From Bursaphelenchus xylophilus (Eukaryota; Nematoda; Chromadorea; Rhabditida; Aphelenchoididae), in contig CAJFCV020000001.1 in assembly GCA_904066235.2 (NCBI GenBank), forward strand, positions 7,192,001 to 7,256,000: a stretch of DNA of 64,000 nt, in the 5' to 3' direction. A program made the position numbers and the translations under genes. Shown here one piece after another: positions 11,798 to 23,363 of the stretch. Each line of letters starts with the position of its first letter. Position 1 is the stretch's first letter. The notes beneath the pieces are model-generated. The model ran no database searches and had not been told where the DNA came from. It was given only the letters and a program-made list of their open reading frames with translations.

Positions 11798-12616
11798 ATG
11801 CAGGCGTCGGTCGGATTACTCTACGTTCAGGCAATCTGCTGCCTTCTGCAATGTCTACTGGTATATCTGACTGATCAGACCTGCACCACCTTGTCTTCCC
11901 CAAGCTGTGTCTTCGGCCCTATCAATGGAGGCGCTTCAGAGTTTCGTGTTGAAGTCCATAATTGCTTTCAGGTATCTTTCGCTCACCTAATTCCTGCGTT
12001 TCCTTTGCCAGGATTACTATAGATTTATGTATTTACATTAGATGGATCTTCATGACGGGTGGGATTGTGTTCTGAATGAGTGCGGCCGTCCTCAACGGTT
12101 GAATCAGTGGCTTTTGCTTAATTTGATGTTCAATTTGGTCTGGTTCTTGCTGTATATTGGTCTCCCCTCGTTCAATTTGGTATGAAGGTTGATCCCCATC
12201 TAATCCTTATTGCAGTACACAAGTCTTATTCAATTGTTCTGCGATGTCATCTGCCGCGGATGGTTAATTCTGGGTGTGTGGGGCCTGTACAACGATTGGT
12301 ATCTCCCGTGGAATCTGGAATTCCATCCCGTTTTCCCCCACTCGTGCATTTACATGGCCGTAAGAACTCTTTTACTATTAATTATGCAACATTAATGTAA
12401 TGGCTTTCTGCATTCACGGCTGTTTTTCAGTGGATTCATTTGATGTCTTGTCTGACCGTAGCTCTGTTGTTCTACTCTGAGCAGAGCAACATCTACATCT
12501 TGAGCTCGGCCAATTTCGGAGTTTATCAGATTAAGGATGATGATCGAAGTGCTGCGCAGTTTGACCACAAGAAAACCAACATGCATCTCCCGGATGTGGA
12601 TGTCAGTCACGTATAA
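11798..12616 (+). CDS. Unrecognised four-helix membrane protein
   Basis: Four exons, 11798-11971, 12042-12179, 12216-12359 and 12431-12616, all join in phase 0 and give 213 residues. I chose ATG 11798 because it lies just after a cattcag acceptor; an in-frame ATG at 11774 is upstream of that site. Four hydrophobic segments are visible: VGLLYVQAICCLLQCLLVYL, WLLLNLMFNLVWFLLYIGL, CRGWLILGVWGLY and WIHLMSCLTVALLFYS. Between helices 1 and 2 are several cysteines (TCTTLSSPSC, HNCFQ, WDCVLNEC), suggesting a disulphide-bonded outer loop. The C-terminal 45 residues are polar. I do not recognise the family. Clean splicing and conserved phase make it a real gene. Confidence 0.75.
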
Positions 12617-14351
12617 GAATCGGGTTGAGACTACGTTTTGGAGACGAGTAAAGTACTGCTTTGTGCAATTGTAACTATTTTTGAGAAAAGGGATATATCA
12701 GAACCAGGGCCTCATCCATTCCTAATCGGATTAGCAATGTCGGCGTTGTGGGGGATTCAGATCCGGATTTGGGCAAGGCCAAGTCCCATGATTATCATTC
12801 AGACGGGAGTCGAGAGTTTCAATTGTTTTTACGGGAAGTGTTTGGCTGATGGAGAAGAGCGAATAAGACCACGGGACCAGAGTCCGGTGTTTACTCTAGC
12901 CGACCGAGATGGACAGTCATGTGTGTGTTGTATTGGAGGGACGATCGGGATTTGTGACCGGAGGGGAGAAAGGGGGGGGGGGGCGCAGTCGAGAAACACT
13001 TCCTGAAACCGGGCCTCGGGGCTTTGCGTCAAATTGCCGCGGCCTAGAGAACGGAGCCTTGCTGCGTGGATGACGTTGGTGATGACTCTCGGTGACTGCC
13101 CTTTGAGCGTTTAATTTCAATCACGCATTTATTTCTCCGTGTTCAGTGACTTCTCTTCTCTCAATATTTTCACGTTCTCCGGCTGTGACAAGAGCCGGTC
13201 GTCTCTCTCTGCTTCCACGTTCATCTCTCCAGTCGGGTGGACGGACTGTTTGGGCCCCGAGGGGTTATTTTTTCACGCTTTTGCCTTTCGGTTTTTTGTC
13301 CTTTTTCCGCTCGCCCTCCCGCTCTTGCCCTCTGGCATGCGGGTCCCCTTGGCTTTCGGAGATGGCATGGAAGGGAGAAAGAACGGTGAGATACGGCCAG
13401 AGAAGCGAAGACACGGAGAGAGGGTGTCCGACTATTTGTGTGCATGTGTTTGTGAACTTGTCGGATCATTCATTCCCGTCCATTTTTGCCGTTTCTATGC
13501 CCTCGACTTTTTATCCCGAGGCGTTTCGTAAGTAGGTCCCTGGCAAACGAGGGCTGGCCTAGTCCAAACGTGAGGGCCGTGAGCCCCCCTCGCCCCGTCC
13601 TTCCCCTCGCCCGCTCTCGCAGATTGACGTCATGCGAATGCCCTCAGGCAGGGCATGCCATTGGTCGCGTGTTCCGTGAATATGTCGATTTTCTCTTTTC
13701 CATTGGCCCGAACGGGGGGCGGCAGGGGGAAGCCGAAGGGTAAGGACCGCCCCATCGCTCGGCCGTCCTCCCAAGTGCGTACTTTAACAGTGTTCCCGGT
13801 TTTATTTTTGGCGACGAATCGCTATTTTTGGGTTTTCTGTTGACGTTCCACATTTCTGGTGATAAATGCGGGGATGGCGACCAAAAAAACCTGATCATGT
13901 CAGCTCTCTGGGGTCTTTGTGATCACAGTGAATGACGTTCTTATCATTCCCGGTTTTCCTTTGTCGTTTGTTACTCTCGTCGGTTACGTAATCTCCAGCC
14001 TGACGATTATTCGTCAATAATTAACTTCGCTATGCATATGTGCCTCTGATATGTGTCCTCTTAGAGAGAGAATTGTAGTAATCCCAAGAAGAGGCGCCTA
14101 CCTGACTTTGTCTAATGGCAACTTTTTTACAGCTTCCTCTTTCGGATCTTATACCTTCGTTTTTTCCATGCCGTCATTGATACATGTACCGGCTGTTTTT
14201 TTTATTAAAATTTATCTTTTTTTGTAGAGGCGAAATAAAGTCGTTCAGAGGTTCGGTGTGTTTATACAAAATTATCCATCCACACCCCGGAATTTGTATT
14301 TGATTTTGTTTTATCCATTGGGACAATCAGAAGTCTGCGAATCGCAGTCAA
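12617..14351. promoter_or_regulatory. Long upstream region of mef-2
   Basis: 1.7 kb without convincing genes. The middle part (about 12950-13760) is clearly more GC-rich than its surroundings, with a run of eleven G near 12974. It contains a perfect cAMP-response palindrome TGACGTCA (13625-13632) and an inverted CCAAT box (ATTGG, about 13660). The open frames here overlap one another on both strands and show no domain, so I treat them as chance. The position suggests mef-2 promoter and 5' UTR. Confidence 0.5.
13625..13632. promoter_or_regulatory. CRE palindrome TGACGTCA
   Basis: Perfect CREB/ATF site, followed about 30 bp later by an inverted CCAAT box. It lies 720 bp before the mef-2 start codon. 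Function is inferred only from the motif. Confidence 0.45.
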
Positions 14352-15714
14352 ATGGGTCGCAAAAAGATTCAAATTACCCGAATTCAAGATGAGAGGAATC
14401 GTCAGGTGAGTGAACTAATTTTTATCGATATTAGGTTTCACAGAAAACGACAATGTTGAATTTATAAATTGAAACGACAAAATTGTTAAATATCAGTATT
14501 CTTGTCTTTGGGTTGGAAGCTGTTTCAATATAAGACTTAACAGAAAGTAATTAAGAAGGGTAACGCAGGTCACATTTATAAGCTACAGTAACCCTTACTT
14601 TTCGGTAGACCCCAACTCAGTAGCACCTGGTAAAGACAAATGAATTAGCAACGCCTATGACGTATTATGAGGCTACGAAAACACATCGGGGACCACTGTT
14701 TTGAGGAGTTTTGTCGTAATCGACCTTTTCCTTTTAGGTTACCTTCACAAAGAGAAAGTTTGGATTGATGAAAAAGGCTTATGAACTCTCGGTTTTGTGT
14801 GATTGCGAGATCGCCTTGATCATCTTCAACTCCAGTAATCGATTATTTCAATATGCATCCACTGATATGGACAAAGTTCTGCTCAAATATACGGAATACA
14901 ACGATCCTCACGAAAGCCGTACCAACCACGATATCATGGAAATGTTGCAGCGAAAGGAAGGGAAGCCCTGCAACGGAAACGACTCCGACGACGACTCTCC
15001 TGGACCCTCCACTCCACATCAGGCTATCCCTTCGTCAGGAGGTGAGTGTTTTATTACATCATTTGATTATCCTTTACAGTTTCTTATCCATCTAATGGGG
15101 TGCCAAGTCAAAGTTTGCCAAACCGACAACCACAACTTGACTTCAACGGGGTTACAAACATAGCTCAAATCTTCAACAACCCAAACGTTTTTCTGAATAA
15201 TCCATACAATCAGATGCGACAGAATCTCCCGAATGCTGTAGCTTCTACATTGGCTGCAGCAGCAACGGGGAACAACAACCGGACGCCCATCGACTCGATG
15301 ATTAATAAGGAACACCACCAGGTATGCAGTAATCTTTGGCTATTCAACCAATTTCAGGACTTTCCAACGACATCGGCTAACTTCTCGCTACAAAACAGTT
15401 ATCACAATGTCTCCAGCCTGGACTGTTTACCAAATGGACACCATCAACAACAACGTCCTGCATCTACAGCGGGTATAATGCAGCATAACGGGAACGGGCT
15501 GATGCTGCCGCCCGTTCTGCCACCCCAGTCATTAACTCCTCAACCCATGCCCAGTCATATGATGGAGAACAATCAGCAGCATGATGTGGGTGGGAATCCG
15601 CTTCAGCCGAGTCATAATTGGATACCCGACAAATACATGAAACTGGAGCCAGTGGGATCGCCTGTCGAGAAGCGAGCGCGTCTAGATGATTGGCGAGCCC
15701 AGTCCATCACCTAG
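14352..15714 (+). CDS. mef-2: MEF2 MADS-box transcription factor
   Basis: Four exons, 14352-14405, 14738-15041, 15080-15321 and 15358-15714, sum to 957 nt and 318 residues. The first exon ([18 protein letters not shown]) and the start of the second ([20 protein letters not shown]) form the MADS domain. The MEF2 domain follows ([20 protein letters not shown]). The split after glutamine 18 is the classical MEF2 intron position. The rest is a low-complexity activation region rich in Asn, Gln and Pro, shorter than in vertebrates. The C-terminal [11 protein letters not shown] is basic and could be a nuclear localisation signal. MEF2 dimers bind A/T-rich sites and control muscle and synaptic genes; MEF-2 in C. 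elegans acts in retrograde signalling at neuromuscular junctions. An AATAAA lies near 15841. Confidence 0.95.
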
Positions 15715-16280
15715 GACGGCCGGGACACATCCAGCTCGGGCATTTCCATCCACAATCTCACCGTTAGCTCCCTGAGATAATTAAAATTATAGTCATTTAT
15801 TAAAAACTCCTAACCTAAAGTCAGCCCCATGACCAGAAAAAATAAACCGAAGTTCCATATGACATACAACGTCGTTCAACTCATAGATGAGAGTTGATTG
15901 AAGGGCCCGGCCCCTCATGGGCCGTAGTATATTCCGTTAGTACTCCTCCCGCACCTTCTCTTACCCGTAAATCCTATTATGTTTTGTTCCAACGAGCCGG
16001 TATCTTTGTTTCTGCAGGCAAAATCGCAATTTGCTTCTGTGGAGTTGCAACGCTATGACTGCCTGAATTGGCATTGCCATTGCAAGTGATGTAAGTAAAT
16101 GTCTCGGTGATTCTTTGGCGCATTATTTTATACACATAATGTTGTCTCTAGTCTTCCATTTACTATTAAGTCAAACTTTACAAATTATTTTTTGTTAGAG
16201 TTGAATAAAAAATAAAGAAAACGTGATTTAAAAGGAAATCTTAAGGTCAACGGGTCGTCTCTTCCAGACCAATTCCCACA
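15715..16280. other. Convergent 3' spacer
   Basis: Holds the 3' UTRs of mef-2 (+) and PIAS (-). AATAAA-type signals occur near 15841 and 16205. Nothing else is visible. Confidence 0.5.
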
Positions 16281-18488
16281 TCAGATACGATTAAAGTCAA
16301 TTTCACAATGCTGAAGTTTTTGGAGGAACGAAACAAGCTCCAAACTGATATCAGCCATCGCTTGGTTCGACAACAAGGAAGTGGGCAACGAATCCTTAAT
16401 AAGCTCGCCAGAGAAAGGTCTGTGATTCCCAGCTTGATTTCCTCCAAATAACGACGTATCCAAAGAATTGGAATTCTGAAATTTAAATGTTAAATGTAAG
16501 ATTAGAAAGAAGTTTTCAATACAGTATCAATAACTCAAAATAAAAAATGCATTTTAATAAATATAAAGAACAACACAACAAGAAAACTAGCAAAGAAGGG
16601 TTGAATTACTAACCTGGGGCTGGGCAGGTTTGGATGAAGATGAATTTGGTGCTGGATCCTTGGGTGCATTCTCGGTAGCACTGTCATCATCACTAAGATA
16701 AATAACAGAAGACCCTCCGCTTGTGTTCTTGTCTATTACATTCTGTTCCCCAGCAACTTTTTGCGTTGAAGCAGAAGGCGGTTGCTGATCTCCCGTCTTC
16801 TGGGGCTCTGCAGGAGCAGGTGTTGGAGGTACTTGTTCATCTTCCTCATCTGAGTCGTCTAACGTAATAATGTCTTGATTCTGGGCTGCCCTTCCCGTCT
16901 CCACGGTTTTTTGTGTCGTCGGTGTTGGTTCCACACGGCTCCTTTTTGGACTGGACGGTCTCGAATCCTCATCATCGGCTTCCTTTATCATCTTCCAGGA
17001 TCCATCCCTCAACAGCTCAACCTCACTGCTCTGTCCATTGATTTTGTTGATTATTTCGACAAAATAGCTAAAGAAATAAAAAATAAATAAATGGGTGACT
17101 TACTAATCTACCACCAATTCGGAAGGAAGAGTTTGCCTGTTACACACCGGGCACTTCCAATTAGCTCTTTTCTCGTTCATCATAATATAATTTGTCAAAT
17201 CAAAACATTGGAGATGTGTGCAACTCTTCCCTCTTGCTGGAGTTTTCATCAGAATTCGAGCCAGCTAAAAATATCGACATTCAATATGTATTCTTACCGG
17301 ACACAACAACGAAATTCGGCAAACATCCATGGCAATATCATCTTCCTCGCCTCCCCCAAGTAACTTCTTGATCATATTTCTAGTCTCGTCATAGTACTTT
17401 GGACAACAACCCTCTATCTTCTCAGTCAACGCTTTAGCCGTCAGATGGTAAACGACCCATATGCCAAAAACATACTGATGACGGTCAGGCTGATACTCCA
17501 TAATCATTGAAAACTCATTCGCTCTGGATGCGATGCAATTCTGGGTGATATCTACAGATCTAGAACTCCGTTTCTGGATTTGACCAACTCCTTGACCCGG
17601 CGGTGCTTGAACATTCATCAGAGGCTAAATAAGGAGAATAAATTGCCCTAATTATTACACTTACAGGATACTGAACACTCGACTGGTTAATGTAAGTTCT
17701 GATAACATTCGGAAAAGCATCGCTTTGGGGTTTGGAAGCGTCCGCCACGCACATTCTTAATTGAACTTCGTAACGAGGGAGATCGGCGCCAACACGGAAC
17801 TCGTTGAAAAACTTTCTGGGCAAACAAAACTTAAAACTATGTTGAACCATCCCATTATCGATCTTAGGGTATTGCGGCAAAAGAGTGTGAGGCATTACCA
17901 CTTCTTTCTGCTCATAAAACGGCAACACCGTAAAATGAACGTTCTTTGGATCTAGAAGATATAAAATTAAAGAGGAATAACCTACCGACTACAGAGGGGC
18001 ACATGAATAGATTTGGGTTGTAATTCACCTGGTTTCTCATCATCGGGTTTGAACTGCTGAAGCCCTGTCTGCTGTTGGTTGTAAGTGGAGGGACAGCTCT
18101 ATTCTGCATCGGAATACGAGGCTGCGGCCATCCCGCCTGTGGTAGGCCTGGCCGAGCATACGGTTGCTGCATCATTACTCCCGCTCTTTGAGGTTGTGGA
18201 GCTGGAGGAGCCGCAACTTGAACACTTCTCTGGCGATTAATGGCTTGGACATATTCCACAACCGCATTTCGAGTGTTAGTCGATGTTAAGAGATCTCGAA
18301 CTCGCTTTTGCAAATCAGCTTTTCTTGTGCTTCCTCTAAGAGGGGTGCTGCTGAATCTGGTTAAGACTGCTTGCAAGTCTTGGATACGAAAGTTTTCTAT
18401 CATCCGCTGTAATATATCTTTATATAAATGGGAGACGTTAACTCACCAAACTACTTTGAAACTCGTAATCCCATGAACCAGACGCCAT
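16281..18488 (-). CDS. gei-17: PIAS-family SUMO E3 ligase
   Basis: About seven exons give roughly 630 residues. The N-terminus (MASGSWDYEFQSSLRMIENF) leads into a SAP domain (LQAVLTRFSSTPLRGSTRKA). A Pro/Gln linker and a PINIT domain follow (LFMCPSVVDPKN to about 17670). The SP-RING has its expected Cys/His pattern: ICRISLLCP, ARGKSCTHLQCFD, ANWKCPVCN. The tail contains two acidic SUMO-interacting stretches, DIITLDDSDEEDE and VIYLSDDDS. PIAS proteins transfer SUMO to nuclear targets. A tctctag acceptor is 3 bases before the ATG, and the NDUFS7 gene ends 130 bp upstream on the same strand, so PIAS is probably the second gene of an operon. Confidence 0.92.
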
Positions 18489-18617
18489 GGCCTAGAGAAA
18501 ATGTGTGTGACTTAAACCTCAAGGTAAGAAATACAATGGGTTAAAACCAACATTATTAAAACGTGAAACGAAAGCAAAAAATATTCCTTTTATTTTAAGA
18601 AAATTCAGCCTAATGAG

Positions 18618-19293
18618 TTATCGACGGTACCAAAGCTGGGCATTTCGACGTCGTTTAATCTTCTTCTGGAGCTGGAGAACACCATATAAGAGAGCCTCCG
18701 CCGTCGGGGGACATCCAGGAACGTAAATATCGACTGGGATTACCCGATCACATCCTCGCAAAACTGAGTAGGCATAGTGATAATAACCACCTCCATTTGC
18801 ACACGATCCCATACTGATCACCCACTTGTTTTCTGGCATTTGATCATAAACCCTTCTTAAAGCGGGTGCCATCTTGTTGGTCACAGTGCCGGCCACGAAA
18901 ATCAGATCGGCCTGTAATAAATTCCCGTGATAATTATCTAAAGAAAAGACAACAAAAAAACCCTCATACCTGTCTGGGTGACGCACGGAACACTACACCA
19001 TATCTATCCATATCGTATCTGGGGGCAGCAAAATGCATCATTTCCACGGCGCAGCAAGCTAGGCCAAAAGTAAGTGGCCACAAAGACCCCCTTTGAGCAA
19101 AGTTGATGACATCATCGATTCTTGCCAATGCATATTCTGCAGCGTTTTCAGTTTCGGTAAACGGGGTGCCTGTCTTCGCGATTCCCTTTGGCACCTCCGA
19201 TCTTATTGGACGCGCCTGAGAAACAGGGACATTGGTCACGCTTGAGGCCAGACCGCGTTGGCACAATACCGCCAACGGCTTACATCGCAACAT
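18618..19293 (-). CDS. nduf-7: Complex I subunit NDUFS7 (PSST), mitochondrial
   Basis: Two exons (19293 to about 18970 and about 18912-18618) encode about 205 residues. The start [18 protein letters not shown] is a typical mitochondrial presequence. The mature part is highly conserved, with [51 protein letters not shown] and [18 protein letters not shown]. The cysteine pair in LACCAVE, plus those in MGSCANGG and VPGCPP, are the ligands of iron-sulfur cluster N2, the last cluster before ubiquinone. An AATAAA on the minus strand follows the stop near 18590. An in-frame ATG at 19341 exists but would hide the presequence. PIAS lies downstream in the same direction. Confidence 0.95.
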
Positions 19294-20720
19294 CTTTAAA
19301 ATGGCGTACTTTAATAAACAAACAGATACCCCGGTAAACACGCAATATAGTTAACGTGAACGGATTTAGATAGCTCGAATTTGTAGACAACAGCCCCAGC
19401 CAAATTTTTGTAGTTCCAGATTCGAAGTAAAATTAATCACGTGAATAGCAACTTGAAATCAGAAATGCAAAATTGCTCGATATAGCACGGCGGCTGTTCG
19501 AACAGAACAAAAGTGGGTCCTTCGTTTTTTTTTTGAAGCGGGGGCGCAACTCGCGGAGGCCGAAAAAATACTGTTTTCTACTGTAACTTCTAAACTAACA
19601 GTCGAAATAAAAAGGGCCCAGACGATGACAAACTGCATGTTGTCTTTGACCAATGAAAACCTCAAGATCAAAAATTTGTTCCTTACCAACGGTTGGTCCA
19701 CCGTCTCGGCAACAGTGTTTTGGCCAATTTTGCAATTTTCTCTTCGTATTTTTTCGAAAAAATGTATACGGTCACTACCACTCGGCCAACTGGACAAAAC
19801 TCTGATGCAATTTCCAGGAGCTATAAAGTGACGCGGAACTTAGGCTAAAATCTGTATTTTGGCCATAACTTTGCCCAAACATGTACTGTACACTATTTTT
19901 AATGCTATTTCAAATTTTTCGTTGAGAAAGCAGGGTGCAACTATAATATTTGCCGATCCCTTGTTAGGTTGTGCTCTTTCTGTTCCTACATTATTACAAA
20001 CTGGCTTCATCGGGTATGGTACTATACAACATTCGTTTTAGAATGTTTTTGTTGGTGCTACAGGCATAACGCTTCCTCTACATCTTCGAACGGTTTGCTT
20101 CTTTTTAATTCATTGCGGGACGGCCGAATGGCTGTTATGACACTTATTTAGGCAAGCAAACTGTTACTTCATTTGATGTTTTCAAAAAAAAAAAATTATT
20201 GTGAATTCTGAGATAAGTGCTGGCCTGAAAAAAAAATTGTTCTTTTAGTATCGATTAGGTCACACTTCTGACGATACGGTACGGTTCATTCATTTCTGAG
20301 CATGTTCCATCGTATAACTTCCTCTGCAAGCAGGGTATTCTGTTTGTTGTTTCTCACCACGAAAGTGACTTTTGAAACCGCCCTGGAGCTGGGAAAATAT
20401 TTTTGGCGTTGTATATCTCCTTCGGTCTCATCACGAAAACTGTAAACCCTTATTTTTTATAATGTGAAGGAGACAGAGGAGAACGTGTGGCGAAAACACA
20501 AGAAGAGAAGGAGAAATCTTTTTTTTTGTTTTCTTCTGGTTATACGAGATATGTTACATGGTTATGCATTCGATTATCTTGAAGAATATTTTTTTCTCAA
20601 GGGTTTTCATATTTTTGCAGCGAAACTGAATGATTATCAAAACAATTTCTTATTCTTGATTTTATCGGTGATTTCACGTGTATGATAACAGCTAACAGTT
20701 TTTCAGAACTGCGGACACAA
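19294..20720. other. Divergent intergenic region with repeat fragment
   Basis: Lies between NDUFS7 (-) and gld-4 (+). It holds the repeat fragment at 19618-19985 and otherwise AT-rich sequence. A tttttcag ending at 20706, 15 bases before the gld-4 ATG, is a probable trans-splice acceptor. Confidence 0.5.
19618..19985. repeat. Partial copy of the 61042-62066 element
   Basis: Shares long matches with 61425-62066, in the same order: taccaacggttggtccac, cactaccactcggccaactg, tattttggccataactttg and tttgccgatcccttgt. The tRNA-like part is cut short. The left half of the parent element is missing. Confidence 0.75.
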
Positions 20721-22723
20721 ATGACTGGTCCCAGACCTTACATGACTTCTGAGTTTACTCAGTAAGTGGCTAATTTGGTTTCTTTTAATCGGTTTGATTT
20801 AGGATTATGTCCCCTATCTCGTCGCACCTGGGATTCCTGTATCCGGACGTAGAGAGCCCTAGCGATTCGGGAGTTCCTTCGGCGCCTTGGATGAAATCTC
20901 CAGTCTATGAACAAAGTTTGACTGGACTTCATGATGAACTCGTGGATCTCGCAGATTGGCTGCAACCGACGTATGAGGAGAAACTAATGAGACAGATTGC
21001 ATTCGATCGGGCCAAGGCCTATCTTTTCAACATTTACCCTAATTCTGTTGTTGATTTATATGGAAGCGTAGCCACTGGTGTGTATCTATCCGACTCGGAT
21101 GTCGATGTCAGCGTCAGATTCAAAGGAAGGACTGAAGTTGATTACTACCGGGTTGCGGAATATTTCAGGTATATTTTTGCGTTTATTTTTATATGTGTTT
21201 AGGCAAAATGGCTCATACCGGGATATTCATGTTCGTGTAAAGTCTTCAATACCGCTTGTTAAGTTAGTGGATGGAATCTCTAACTTTTCCATGGATATCA
21301 CCTTTAACATGGCTTCGAATTCGGCTGCGGAGTGGGTAAAGCGGCAAATGGCCATCTACCCTGATCTCGATAGGTTGATTTTGATCGTCAAGAAAATGAT
21401 GGTAGTGTATCACTTGAACGAACCTTTTAGCGGTGGATTGTCTTCCTATGCCTTGGTTATTCTTTTGACTCATTATCTGAATGTATGTTTTGATTTTCCT
21501 GTTTTAATTCTGTTTAGTATAACAGCCATTTCTATCAGAGACACAAGCCATTGGGGTTGATTTTGATGAAATTTTTGTGTTTTTACGGTGAGGAGTTTGA
21601 CTATTTGAACAAAGCCGTGATGTTTGATGGAAACCAGGCTGTGTTCATCGATAAGGTAGTCCTCCAACAACAAAATGAGGCGTTTGTCGGATCGTCGATG
21701 CTCACTATCATTGATCCTGTAGATCCAAGTAAGAGGCTTTTCTTTTCTTGATTTTATGTTGTTTTTATGCTTATTAAATTTTTGGTTTTAGTGAATGATG
21801 TTGGCAGAGGAGCCCACAGAATGGTTGTTGTTAGAAGTACTTTCTTGATGTTGAAGAGGATTTTATTGCTATCCTTGCATGAGAAGTCAGTTGTTCATCA
21901 TGGCTCCGTGATGTCTCTTGTTATCCCCATCGCTTCTGCTGAGTTGGCTACCCGCAGGGGCGTTGTTCGAGCCTTTAGGGTACGTTCGAAATTCGTATTT
22001 TATTCTTTTAATTTAGCATCTTCAAAACTTAACCGCAAATCCACATTGTGTTGACAGTTCCCAACTTGTTCCCTTTCTGATGAATTATATTCCAAATTGG
22101 GTTGTGCAATATCCATGCGCATTTACTCTTCCTCTGGGCTTTCAAATCCCATACTATACCTCCAACAAATTGGGTGAAGCTGTTTACACTACGGCTGGCA
22201 GTCCTCCAGTTGTGAATCCACTTCCATCTCAATATTCTCTGGCCGAACCGATGGTTTCTTCTTCAGTTGCTTCCTCGACTCTGCCCTCAATTTCAAGTAG
22301 GGATTTGGTTTATTTTATAGTTGTTTAGATGGGGAGATGGTGAACAGTTTTATGCCACCGATCACCTTCAATGCATTCAGACCAAGCATCACCATGCCCA
22401 ATAGATTGATGCTGAATTACATCCCAATGGCAAACGCCGGAATTCAGCCTGGAATACCCTTTCAAAATGGGAATTTACCCGATGCTCCTCCGCAGAATAT
22501 GAGTAGAACATCTGATAGCTCTGAAGATTCGGCTGTCGAAGTGGACCAGCCTTTGTACAATTGGGAGAAGGAAAGGGTGCCTAAAAATAGCAGCAATAAC
22601 TTGACCCCTGAAGATGGTGTGAGTGATGTCTCGGAGGAGATGAGCAACGTCAGTTTGAGTGAAAAAAAGGGGGGCCATGGGGGACCCAAACTGAATATGA
22701 GAAAGAATAAGCTTTATGGTTGA
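20721..22723 (+). CDS. gld-4: TRF4/PAPD5-type non-canonical poly(A) polymerase
   Basis: The first exon starts MTGPRPYMTSEFTQ at 20721 and splices to MSPISSHLGFLYPD. A nucleotidyltransferase core follows: VDLYGSVATGVYLSDSDVDV holds the GS motif and two of the catalytic aspartates, and SNFSMDITFN carries the third. The central poly(A) polymerase-associated domain includes LSSYALVILLTHYLN, RHKPLGLILMKFLCFYG and IDPVDPSNDVGRGA. The C-terminal third is Pro/Ser-rich and disordered. No RNA-binding motif is visible, as is usual for TRF4 enzymes. GLD-4 in C. elegans works with GLS-1 in germline RNA poly(A) tail extension; the general family also acts in nuclear RNA surveillance. Two isoform-type ATGs are possible. 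Confidence 0.85.
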
Positions 22724-23363
22724 ACTGGTTCTTCCTGATCTCTGGCTGGTGAAAGCCACATCCCGGATAGTCTATATGTTCTGTCTTAAACTGATGCCTT
22801 TTTTATTTTTGGGTACCCGGACATATCGCTGTCTATTAGCATTACCTTTTGTTCGTTCCTCAACGATAACATTAACTTTATTTGTCATAACAGATTTTAC
22901 TTTGTCATTCTCGTTATAACAGGAGCCCTTTATCTTCTTTTAGACGTTTATAACGGGGCTTCTTGTTTTATGCGCAGACACGGGCCTTAAAACATACGTC
23001 GGTTCTTTCTAATAATCGGGTTCCCTTGGTCTCCTGACAGTGAAAAGAAGAGTTTTATGTCATTCAGATATTTTTGTTGTGTTCTCTCAATCTCGCGTCA
23101 TTTCACGGTCAGCTTTGTGTAAATAGTTACTGGCTAGATATTTGTTTTGGTTGTTACTTAGCCTTCGTTGGCCGGTTAATTCAAGCGCCGCACTCAAAGT
23201 GTTTCCCTTTTCTGACCGCGATTTCAAAAATGTGCTTCCATTTATTGTTGACTCATTTACCTAATAAATTTATTGTTTATTTTTCGCAATCGATGTGTAA
23301 TTTCGACGTTATTTGCGTTCCTATACCTCGGTCTTTACCACTTTTATAAATGATTTTAGTTGG
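22724..23363. other. Intergenic spacer
   Basis: 3' flank of gld-4 and upstream region of mel-26. AT-rich, with no recognisable gene or repeat. A gattttag ending at 23359 is a probable trans-splice acceptor for mel-26. Confidence 0.5.

Noticed and set aside
13139..13535. Overlapping open frames of about 130 residues in two frames on the plus strand and more on the minus strand
   Set aside because: GC-rich sequence lengthens chance frames. They overlap on both strands, with no splice signals or domains.
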